Positions 48,363-55,883 of a stretch of DNA of 64,000 bases are shown here, one piece after another. Both the position numbers and the translations under genes were made by a program. The notes below the pieces were generated by a model, which saw nothing but the letters and a program-made list of their open reading frames with translations, made no database searches and was not told where the DNA came from. Source of the stretch: Pseudolysinimonas_A sp044239695. Lineage in GTDB: Bacteria > Actinomycetota > Actinomycetes > Actinomycetales > Microbacteriaceae. Location: positions 10,925 to 74,924 of the forward strand of contig NZ_JBIIAW010000002.1 in NCBI RefSeq assembly GCF_044239695.1. The letters run 5' to 3'. Position 1 is the first letter of the stretch; every line of letters begins with the position of its first letter.

Positions 48363-48393
48363 TTGACGTTGACGCTGCGTCAACTTCTAACGT
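48363..48393 (+). promoter_or_regulatory. MerR-type promoter with 19-base spacer and operator
   Basis: The -35 TTGACG (48363-48368) and -10 TAACGT (48388-48393) are 19 bases apart, the long spacing typical of MerR-activated promoters. The palindrome GTTGACG-CTG-CGTCAAC (48368-48384) fills the spacer. The GTG start at 48401 follows the -10 by seven bases, so the gene should be leaderless and self-activated. Confidence 0.75.
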
Positions 48394-48400
48394 GAGTCGC

Positions 48401-49153
48401 GTGGAATGGAGCATTCAAGAGATCGTCAGGTTGGCCGGTACGACGAGCCGAGCGTTGCGTCACTACGACGACGCCGGACTCGTGCCGCCGAGTCGTACCG
48501 GAGCGAACGGGTACCGGTACTACGACGCCGACGCGCTCGTGCGCCTGCAGCGCGTGCTGATGTTGCGCGGGTTGGGCCTCGGCATCCCCGCGATCGCGGA
48601 GGTGCTGGCGGGTCAGCGCGACGACGAGCACGCGCTCGTGCGCCACCTGGACTGGCTCCGCGCGGAGCAGCTTCGCCTCGACCGGCAGATCGCCAGCGTC
48701 GAGTCCACGATCACCGCACTGAAAGGGGGTGAGAAACCCATGGCAGAGAAGATGTTCGACGGCTTCGACCACACGCAGTTCAAGGGCGAGGTGGAGCAGC
48801 GCTGGGGGGAGGAGGCGTATGCGACCTCCGACGCCTGGTGGCGCGGGCTGAGCGTCGACGAGAAGCGGGCGTTCCAGGACGCCGCAGCCGAGCTGATCGC
48901 CGACTGGCGCGACGCGGCGGAGCGCGGCGTCGACCCGACCGGCGGCGAGGGGCAGGGTCTCGCGCGGCGCCAGCACGCCTGGCTCGGCGGCATGCCGGGC
49001 GTCCCCGGTGGCGCGGCGCCGACGAAGGAGTACGTCGTCGGCCTGGCCGACCTGTACGTCGCCGATCCGCGGTTCGCGAAGAACTACGGCGGTGAGGCCG
49101 GGGCGACGTTCGTGCGGGACGCGATGCGCGCCTACGCCGAGCAGAACCTGTAG
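48401..49153 (+). CDS. TipA-type MerR-family regulator
   Basis: This 250-residue protein has a MerR HTH (MEWSIQEIVRLAGTTSRALR, then HYDDAGLVPPSRTGANGYRYY) and a linking coiled coil. Residues from about 110 (MFDGFDHTQFKGEVEQRWG) form a TipAS drug-binding domain with the family's Trp and Tyr positions (DAWWRGLS, TKEYVVGLADLYVADPRFAKNYGG). In TipA, binding of thiopeptides or other peptide antibiotics turns on the promoter. The family often makes a separate TipAS product from an internal start. Here the ATG at 48740 (MAEKMFDGF), preceded by AAAGGGGGTGAG, could do this. Confidence 0.9.
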   Translation: MEWSIQEIVRLAGTTSRALRHYDDAGLVPPSRTGANGYRYYDADALVRLQRVLMLRGLGLGIPAIAEVLAGQRDDEHALVRHLDWLRAEQLRLDRQIASVESTITALKGGEKPMAEKMFDGFDHTQFKGEVEQRWGEEAYATSDAWWRGLSVDEKRAFQDAAAELIADWRDAAERGVDPTGGEGQGLARRQHAWLGGMPGVPGGAAPTKEYVVGLADLYVADPRFAKNYGGEAGATFVRDAMRAYAEQNL

Positions 49154-49156
49154 TGC

Positions 49157-49900
49157 TCAGCGGGAGCCGGCGAGCGACGACCACCGCTCGTCGCGCTCCC
49201 GCTCGAGGCGGTCGGGCAGCGTCAGACCGTGCTCGGAGCAGATCTCGACGGTGGCGGTCGAGAGGGTGGCGGCCGCCGACGTGCCGCCGGGGACGCGGAG
49301 CAACGGAAGGGTGACGTTGACGATCGGGCCGATGAGCAGGGCGAAGGCGAGCGTGCCGATCCCGACCTGGCCGCCGAGCACGAACCCGACGACGAGCACC
49401 GAGACCTCGATCCCGGTGCGGACGATCCAGATGGGCCAGCCGGTGCGGGCGTGCAGTCCGGTCATCAGTCCGTCGCGCGGCCCGGGGCCGAGCCGGGCGC
49501 CGACGTACAGCCCGGTGGCGATGCCCACGAGCAGGAGTCCGGCGGTGAAGACGAGACCCTGCAGGATCGGCTCGTGCTGCTGCGGCACGATCACCAGGAG
49601 CAGCTGCGCGAACGGTCCGATGAGCAGCACGTTCGCGACGGTGCCGAGGCCGGGCTTCTGCCGGATCGGGATCCAGAGCAGCAGCACGAGGGCGCCGACG
49701 ATGTTGACGACGACGCCGAACGGCAGCCCGGTCTGCGCGGTGATCCCCTGCGCGAGCACATCCCACGGCGCGACGCCGATGCCGGCGCGCACCATCAAGC
49801 CGATGCCGAAACCGTAGAACGCGAGGCCCACGATCAACTGGACCGTGCGGCGGGTCCAGAGGAGCGCGGATGAGGGGGCCGGTGCGAGCATGTGGCCCAT
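49157..49900 (-). CDS. YczE-type membrane protein
   Basis: The ATG at 49900 (MGHMLAPAP) has GAGGAG four bases upstream, giving 247 residues with five or six helices. GFGIGLMVRAGIGVAPWDVLAQGI and RLGPGPRDGLMTGL match the YczE/YitT-like family. The C-terminal 45 residues are cytoplasmic. It is divergent from a MocR-type regulator, the known yczE-yczR arrangement. The transported substrate is unknown. Proximity to PLP-binding regulators has led to suggestions of vitamin or amino-acid related transport. Confidence 0.82.
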   Translation of the reverse strand: MGHMLAPAPSSALLWTRRTVQLIVGLAFYGFGIGLMVRAGIGVAPWDVLAQGITAQTGLPFGVVVNIVGALVLLLWIPIRQKPGLGTVANVLLIGPFAQLLLVIVPQQHEPILQGLVFTAGLLLVGIATGLYVGARLGPGPRDGLMTGLHARTGWPIWIVRTGIEVSVLVVGFVLGGQVGIGTLAFALLIGPIVNVTLPLLRVPGGTSAAATLSTATVEICSEHGLTLPDRLERERDERWSSLAGSR

Positions 49901-49910
49901 CGAACTCCTC

Positions 49911-49947
49911 AATTGGACCTTGAACAAGGTGCCAATTCTGGTACGGT
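49911..49947. promoter_or_regulatory. MocR operator and -10/-35 of the 49954 gene
   Basis: Arms AATTGGACCTTG and CAAGGTGCCAATT (49911-49937) form an inverted repeat with one skipped base. The -35 TTGAAC (49920-49925) lies inside it. The -10 TACGGT (49942-49947) follows after 16 bases and ends six bases before the ATG at 49954. A regulator bound here would control both divergent genes. Confidence 0.65.
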
Positions 49948-49953
49948 GGCCGG

Positions 49954-51375
49954 ATGGCATCCCTTTCGGCCCGTGCCCTCGCCCACCTCATCACCGGGTG
50001 GCGCGACCTCGCGATCGGCCCGGCGTACGCGGCGCTCGCCGACCGGGTGCGGCTGCTCATCCTCGACGGGCGCATCGCCCTCGGCACCCGGCTCCCGGCG
50101 GAGCGGGAGCTCGCGGCCCAGCTCGGGCTGAGCCGCACGACCGTCTCGGCCGCCTACGCCGACCTTCGCGCCAGCGGGCACCTCGACAGCGTGCGCGGCT
50201 CGGGCAGCGTCGCCCGGCTGCCCCGGGCGAGCGGGTACGTGCACGACACCCTCGCGACCGATCAGCTCGACTTCAGCAAGGCCACACTGCCCTCACATCC
50301 GGCCGTCGCCGACGCCGCCGTGCGGGCGACCGCGACGCTGCCGTCCTTCCTCGGCGAGTCGGGCTTCGACACCCTCGGCCTGCGCGTCACCCGGCAGGCG
50401 ATCGCCGACCGGTACACCGCACGCGGTCTGCCGACCGACCCCGACGAGGTGCTCATCACGATCGGGGCCCAGCACGCGATCGGTTTGCTCGCCACGACGC
50501 TGCTCTCCCGCGGCGACCGGGCGATCGTCGAATCCCCGAGCTATCCGCACGCGATCGAAGCCCTCCGCGGCGCCGGCGCCCGCCTCGTCACCGTGCCGGT
50601 CACGGCCGACGAGGGCTGGGACGAGTCGGCGCTCGAGCAGGCCTTCCAGCGCACGAGCCCGGTCGTCGCCTACCTCATGCCCGACAACCACAACCCGACC
50701 GGCGCGACGATGCCCCGCGCTCAGCGGGAGCGCATCGTCGCCCTCGCCGCCGAGCAGGGCACCACGCTCGTGATCGACGAGACGATCGGGGCCCTCGAAC
50801 TCGACGGCCAGGATCCCGAGCCGCCGTTCGCGACCCTCGGCCGGGCGGTGCTGATCGGCTCGGTCGGCAAGTCGGTCTGGGGCGGTCTGCGCATCGGCTG
50901 GATCCGGGCCGACCGCGAACTGATCCAGCGCGTCGCCCGACACCGCTTCATGACCGACCTCGGCACCCCGGTGCTGGAGCAGCTGATCCTCGTCGAACTG
51001 CTCGCCGACTTCGACCGCATTCTCGCCGACCGCCGCGACTACCTGCGCGCCAGCCGCGACCATCTCGTCGAGCTGCTGCGCGAGCGGATGCCGGAATGGC
51101 ATGTGCCGCACGTCGCCGGCGGCATCACCACCTGGGTCAACCTGGGTCTGCCGATCTCGTCGCAACTGGCGCTCGCCGCCCGCACCGAGGGCCTCGTGAT
51201 CGCGGCCGGGTCGCGCTTCGGGGTGGAGGGCCTCTTCGAACGGTTCATCCGCATCCCGTTCACCTATCCGCCCGAGGTGCTCGATCGTGGTGTGGACGCC
51301 CTCGCGAAGGCGTGGCGCGCGGTGACGCGGTCGCCGATGCCGGTGGCCGACGGTGACTACGCGCAGATCGCGTGA
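49954..51375 (+). CDS. MocR-type regulator (GntR HTH fused to PLP aminotransferase fold)
   Basis: This 473-residue protein has an N-terminal GntR winged helix (YAALADRVRLLILDGRIALGTRLPAERELAAQLGLSRTTVSAAYADL) joined to a fold-type I aminotransferase domain. The PLP region reads VVAYLMPDNHNPTGATMPR, VIDETIGALELD, and the Schiff-base lysine in GSVGKSVWGGLRIGW. MocR proteins sense PLP or an amino-acid adduct rather than doing catalysis. It is divergent from the yczE-type gene, matching the YczR group. The mRNA looks leaderless. Confidence 0.92.
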   Translation: MASLSARALAHLITGWRDLAIGPAYAALADRVRLLILDGRIALGTRLPAERELAAQLGLSRTTVSAAYADLRASGHLDSVRGSGSVARLPRASGYVHDTLATDQLDFSKATLPSHPAVADAAVRATATLPSFLGESGFDTLGLRVTRQAIADRYTARGLPTDPDEVLITIGAQHAIGLLATTLLSRGDRAIVESPSYPHAIEALRGAGARLVTVPVTADEGWDESALEQAFQRTSPVVAYLMPDNHNPTGATMPRAQRERIVALAAEQGTTLVIDETIGALELDGQDPEPPFATLGRAVLIGSVGKSVWGGLRIGWIRADRELIQRVARHRFMTDLGTPVLEQLILVELLADFDRILADRRDYLRASRDHLVELLRERMPEWHVPHVAGGITTWVNLGLPISSQLALAARTEGLVIAAGSRFGVEGLFERFIRIPFTYPPEVLDRGVDALAKAWRAVTRSPMPVADGDYAQIA

Positions 51376-51516
51376 CCCGGTCCGGGGGACGGGCTCTCAG
51401 CGTTCTGTCAGCTGCGTTCATCCCGCGGGAGTAGGGGTCGGTCGGGCGCGGTTGCGATACTGACGCGAGTGCACTCCGGCGTGCATCCTTTCCTTTCACA
51501 GCTCTAGGAGACGTCC

Positions 51517-54500
51517 GTGCATCTGCTCTCGGTGTTCAGTCTGCGCAACCGCGCGCTCATCGCCCTGCTCACGATCGTCATCGGGGTGTTCGGCGGCATC
51601 GCGCTCACCTCGCTCAAGCAGGAGCTGTTCCCCTCGATCTCGCTGCCGAACCTCACGGTCATCAGCACCTACCGCGGGGCGAGCCCCGATGTCGTCGAGA
51701 ACGACGTGTCGACGCCGATCGAGTCGGCGATCCAGGGCATCGACGGGCTCGAGTCGACCTCTGCCACCTCCGGGTCGGGCGTCTCGACGATCTCCGCCTC
51801 CTTCGCCTACGGCACCGATCTGGCCCGCGCCGAGCAGAAGATCCAGCTCGCGATCAACCGCATCCAGAGCACCCTCCCGGAGGCGGTCGACACCCAGGTG
51901 GTCGCGTTCTCGCTGAGCGACCTGCCGGTCAGCGTGCTCGCCGTCACGAGCGACCTGGAGGCCGACGAGCTCTCGGCGCGGCTGCGCGACGAGACGATCA
52001 TCGACCTCGCCAACGTCCCCGGCGTCGCGGAAGCCTCGCTCTCCGGTGCGAGCGGGCAGCGGGTCACCATCACCCCCGACACCGCGGCGCTGTTCGCGAA
52101 CGGGCTGAGCAACCAGTCGATCCGCGACGCCCTGGATGCCAACGGCGTGCTGCTCGCGACCGGTGTCATCGACGAGGGCGACCAGGAGCTGACCGTCCAG
52201 GCCGGCAGCACGCTCGAATCCGCCGACGAGATCGCCGCGCTGCCGCTGCTCGGCGGCAACTCGGCGCTGACGATCGCGGATGTCGCCGACGTCGAGATCG
52301 TGTCGAACCCGGTGACCGCGATCTCCCGCGTCAACGGCGACCCGTCGCTCACGATCTCGATCACGAAGGCCGCCTCCGCGAACACCGTCGAGGTCGCGCG
52401 CGCCATCCAGGCCGCGCTGCCCGCGCTCGCCGAGTCGCTCGGCTCGAACACCGAGTTCACCACCGTCTTCGATCAGGCGCCGTTCATCCAGCAGTCGATC
52501 GAGAGCCTCGCCACCGAGGGCGTGCTCGGCCTCGTCTTCGCGGTCATCGTCATCCTGATCTTCCTGTTCTCGATCCGTTCGACGCTCGTCACCGCGATCT
52601 CGATCCCCGCGTCGGTGCTCGTCACCTTCATCGGGATGTGGGCGACCGGCTACTCGCTCAACGTGCTCACCCTCGGCGCGATCACGATCGCGATCGGCCG
52701 CGTCGTCGACGACTCGATCGTCGTCATCGAGAACATCAAGCGGCATCTCGCCCTCGGCGAGGAGAAGAAGACCGCCATCCTCGTCGCCGTGCGCGAGGTC
52801 GCCGCCGCGATCACCGCCTCGACGGCCACGACCGTGGCGGTGTTCCTGCCGATCGCGCTGGTCAGCGACGTCACCGGCGAACTGTTCCGGCCGTTCGCGC
52901 TCACCGTCACGATCGCGCTCGTCGCCTCGCTGCTCGTCTCGCTCACGATCGTGCCGGTGCTCGCCTACTGGTTCCTGCGCGCCCCGAAGGTGATCGCGCC
53001 CGAGAACGAAGACGAGCTCGACCGCCCGACCCGGCTGCAGAAGGCCTACCTGCCCGCGCTCAACTGGACGCTGCGGCATCCGGTCGTCACGCTCTCCGCG
53101 GCGGCCGTCGTGCTCGCCGGCACCGCCGGTCTCTACACGCTCGTGCCGACCAACTTCGTCGGCGACTCCGGGCAGAACACGATCTCGGTGACCCAGACGC
53201 TGCCCGCCGGGTCGAACCTCGAGGCCATCGACGCGGCGTCGAAGGATGTCGAGCAGACGCTGCTCGACATCGACGGCGTCGACGTCGTGCAGGTATCGAT
53301 CGGCAGCGATGGCGGGTCGATCAGCTCGTTCTTCGGTGGCGGCGCCGACGCGACGTTCTCGATCACGACCGACCCCGACTTCGACCAGGAGGACCTGCGC
53401 CGCACCGTCACCGACGAGGTCGCGAAGCTCGACGGCGTCGGCGAGGTGTCGGTCGGCTCGGGTGGCGGCGGCTTCTCGAGCGACGTCACGATCGAACTGC
53501 GCGCCGCCGACGGTGATGTGCTCTCCGACGCGACCTCCGAGCTGCTCGCCGACGTGAAGGACCTCGACGTCACCACGCAGGCGGAGTCCAACCTCGCCGT
53601 CACCCAGCCGTACCTGGCGATCGTCGTCGACCGGGCGACGGCGGCGGAGTACGGACTCTCCGAGATCGCGGTCGGCGGCATCGTCGCCAACTCGATGCTG
53701 CCCGCGGCCGTCGGTTCGGTGACGATCGACGACACGGTCCTGTCGGTCTACATCACCGACCCGAACGCGCCGGTCACGGTTCAGGAGCTGCGCGACTTCA
53801 CCATCCCGACGTTGCGCGGTCCCGTCGCCCTGTCGGAGCTCGCGAGCATCGACGAGGTCGACGCTCCGGCGCAGATCTCCACCGAGCGCGGCATCCGCAC
53901 CTCGACGATCACGATCACCCCGTCGACCCCGAACCTCGCCGCCGTCACGCCGGCGCTGGAACAGGCGATCGAGGATGCCGACCTGCCGGACGGCGTCTCG
54001 GCGACCGTCGGTGGCGTCGCGGCCGACCAGGCCGAGGGCTTCGGGCAGCTCTACCTGGCGCTGCTCGCGGCGATCGTCATCGTCTACACGATCATGGTCG
54101 CGACCTTCCGGTCGCTGCGTCAGCCGCTGCTGCTGCTGGTCTCGATCCCGTTCGCGGCGACCGGCGCGTTCCTGCTGCAGCTGGTGTCGGGCATCCCGTT
54201 CGGTGCGGCGTCGATCATCGGCCTGCTCATGCTCGTCGGCATCGTCGTCACCAACGCGATCGTGCTCATCGACCTCGTGAACCAGTACCGCGAACGCGGG
54301 ATGGATGTGCGCGAGGCGTTGCGACACGGCGGCGCGCGGCGTCTGCGTCCGATCCTGATGACGGCGTTCGCGACGATCGGTGCGCTGTTCTTCCTGACGA
54401 TCGGCGTCACCGGCCACGGCGGTTTCATCTCGCAACCCCTCGGCATCGTGGTGACCGGCGGACTCATCTCGTCGACGCTGCTGACGCTGCTCGTGCTTCC

Positions 54501-54585
54501 GGCGCTCTACTGGCTGGTCGAGGGTGCGAAGGAGCGGCGGCTCGCGAAGCGCGCCACCCACCACGGGGCGCACACCGCCGCCTGA
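51517..54585 (+). CDS. RND efflux permease (HAE1/SwrC-like)
   Basis: The GTG at 51517 has GGAG eight bases before it. The protein has 1022 residues with the two-fold RND repeat. One helix is at the N-terminus, a porter domain with YRGASPDVVENDVSTPIE and INRIQ follows, then GRVVDDSIVVIENI in helix 4 (the Asp proton relay, DD) and a second porter domain with SSFFGGGADATFSI-like loops. GIVVTNAIVLIDLVNQYRERG near the end is standard. In Gram-positive bacteria such pumps (SwrC type) act without outer-membrane partners. No membrane-fusion protein gene is adjacent. Likely role: export of amphiphiles or lipids. Confidence 0.93.
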   Translation: MHLLSVFSLRNRALIALLTIVIGVFGGIALTSLKQELFPSISLPNLTVISTYRGASPDVVENDVSTPIESAIQGIDGLESTSATSGSGVSTISASFAYGTDLARAEQKIQLAINRIQSTLPEAVDTQVVAFSLSDLPVSVLAVTSDLEADELSARLRDETIIDLANVPGVAEASLSGASGQRVTITPDTAALFANGLSNQSIRDALDANGVLLATGVIDEGDQELTVQAGSTLESADEIAALPLLGGNSALTIADVADVEIVSNPVTAISRVNGDPSLTISITKAASANTVEVARAIQAALPALAESLGSNTEFTTVFDQAPFIQQSIESLATEGVLGLVFAVIVILIFLFSIRSTLVTAISIPASVLVTFIGMWATGYSLNVLTLGAITIAIGRVVDDSIVVIENIKRHLALGEEKKTAILVAVREVAAAITASTATTVAVFLPIALVSDVTGELFRPFALTVTIALVASLLVSLTIVPVLAYWFLRAPKVIAPENEDELDRPTRLQKAYLPALNWTLRHPVVTLSAAAVVLAGTAGLYTLVPTNFVGDSGQNTISVTQTLPAGSNLEAIDAASKDVEQTLLDIDGVDVVQVSIGSDGGSISSFFGGGADATFSITTDPDFDQEDLRRTVTDEVAKLDGVGEVSVGSGGGGFSSDVTIELRAADGDVLSDATSELLADVKDLDVTTQAESNLAVTQPYLAIVVDRATAAEYGLSEIAVGGIVANSMLPAAVGSVTIDDTVLSVYITDPNAPVTVQELRDFTIPTLRGPVALSELASIDEVDAPAQISTERGIRTSTITITPSTPNLAAVTPALEQAIEDADLPDGVSATVGGVAADQAEGFGQLYLALLAAIVIVYTIMVATFRSLRQPLLLLVSIPFAATGAFLLQLVSGIPFGAASIIGLLMLVGIVVTNAIVLIDLVNQYRERGMDVREALRHGGARRLRPILMTAFATIGALFFLTIGVTGHGGFISQPLGIVVTGGLISSTLLTLLVLPALYWLVEGAKERRLAKRATHHGAHTAA

Positions 54586-54586
54586 C

Positions 54587-55540
54587 CTACTCGGCGGCGT
54601 CGGGCTCCTCGGCCGGAGCGAAGCCCGCGCCGAGGGTGCGCGCGTAGAAGGCGACGATGCGCGACTTGAGGTCGTCGTCGAGCAGCGCGATCGAGTGCAG
54701 GGTGCCGTCGGCGACGAGGAACTCGACGTCGATGCCGGCATCCCGAAGGTCTTCGACGAAGCGCTCCGACTGCGCGAGCGGGATCTTCTCGGTGCTCGAG
54801 TGCGCGATGAAGAACGGCGGATCGGTCGCGTCGACCTGGTAGTTCGGCGACGCGTCTTCGGCGGTGTCGCAGGTCTGGAACGACGTACAGCCGAGGTACT
54901 CCAGTTGCAGCGGCGCGAAGTCGTCGGTCAGGGCGACGCCGGTGAGATCGATCGGGCCGCTCACGTCGACGACCGCGGCGACCCGTCCTCCGGTGTCGAC
55001 GTCGCCCCTGCCCGCGGTTCCGGCGAGCGCCGCGAGGTTGCCGCCCGCCGACCCGCCGAAGATCCCGATGCGCTCGGGATCGAGGCCGAAGCGCTCCGCC
55101 TGCACGTCGGCGCGCAGCCACGCGACGGCGGCGCGCACGTCGTCGAACCCGGCGGGAAACGGATGCTCGGGTGCCAGCCGGTACTCGATCGAGAAGGCCG
55201 GATATCCGGCGCTCGCGAGCCACGTGCAGACCGCCCGCCAGCCGACGCTGTCCTTGCGGCCCTCCCGCCAGCTCCCGCCGTGCACGACGACGATGCCCGG
55301 CACGCTCGCTGCCGCCGGGTCGAAGTCGGGCGGAAGGCAGGCATCCAGCAGCAGGGGCGTGCCGTCGACGGTGCCGTACACGACATCCGCGATCACCGTC
55401 ACGGCGGGATCGGTCGCCAGGTCGGTGCCCGCGGCGTCGATCTGCGGGTCGATCGCCTCGGCGTCCGACCCCGTCGGCCCGCATCCGGCGAGCGCAAGCA
55501 GGCCCGCGAGCGCGAGGGGGATGCCGACGGCCGCGCGCAT
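54587..55540 (-). CDS. Lipoprotein alpha/beta-hydrolase (esterase/lipase)
   Basis: The 317-residue protein starts with a lipoprotein signal (MRAAVGIPLALAGLLALAGC, lipobox LAGC). The hydrolase fold shows HGGSWREG (oxyanion HGG), FGGSAGGNLAAL (nucleophile GxSxG), the acid region near SEDASPNYQVDATDPPF and the His in DGTLHSIALLDDD. This places it in the HSL/BD-FAE-type esterases. It would be anchored outside the membrane. It faces the RND permease gene tail to tail with one base between stops. The mRNA appears leaderless. Confidence 0.9.
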   Translation of the reverse strand: MRAAVGIPLALAGLLALAGCGPTGSDAEAIDPQIDAAGTDLATDPAVTVIADVVYGTVDGTPLLLDACLPPDFDPAAASVPGIVVVHGGSWREGRKDSVGWRAVCTWLASAGYPAFSIEYRLAPEHPFPAGFDDVRAAVAWLRADVQAERFGLDPERIGIFGGSAGGNLAALAGTAGRGDVDTGGRVAAVVDVSGPIDLTGVALTDDFAPLQLEYLGCTSFQTCDTAEDASPNYQVDATDPPFFIAHSSTEKIPLAQSERFVEDLRDAGIDVEFLVADGTLHSIALLDDDLKSRIVAFYARTLGAGFAPAEEPDAAE

Positions 55541-55546
55541 CCCGAA

Positions 55547-55552
55547 AGCCTA
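55547..55552 (-). promoter_or_regulatory. -10 box (TAGGCT) of the esterase gene
   Basis: Read leftward, TAGGCT is followed by TTCGGG and the ATG at 55540, the leaderless arrangement. Confidence 0.55.
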
Positions 55553-55883
55553 GGTGACCCTGCTATGTGCCCGATTCGGCCCCTTCCCGCCGACGGAAGG
55601 GGCGTTTTCGGGCAGATAGCTGGGGTTTCGGGGCGCGAGCGGGTAATGTCGTCAGGTCGGCTCTCGACGCGCGGATGTCATCCGCCAATGCAGCACTGTA
55701 TGTCGAGCGGGCCGGATCGTGACTCAGTCGAGGCACGAGGAATCCTTCAGGAAAACGGCCCCGGTCTACGTACGCCCGGGTTCTCGGCGTGTGCCTCGCT
55801 GCTCAGTAGAACTCTGCTGTGCAGCGAAACGATGTGAGGCGCGCTCCGCACTCTGATACCCAGAAAATACGGAAGACACACGC
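55553..55883 (+). other. Long leader/intergenic region before the DEAD-box helicase
   Basis: This 330-base stretch has no gene. At 55580-55602 CCCCTTCC and GGAAGGGG form an 8-bp stem, followed by CGTTTT (to 55608), a rightward terminator-like element. More than 270 bases of sequence follow before the ATG at 55884. No rightward gene ends upstream, so it may be an attenuator in a long helicase leader or the end of a small RNA. Long leaders are common for cold-induced helicases. Confidence 0.45.

Noticed and set aside
51496..54741. A 1081-codon open frame opposite the RND permease
   Set aside because: Its product is Arg/Asp/Gly-rich with no domain. It is a high-GC shadow of a gene with clear RND motifs.
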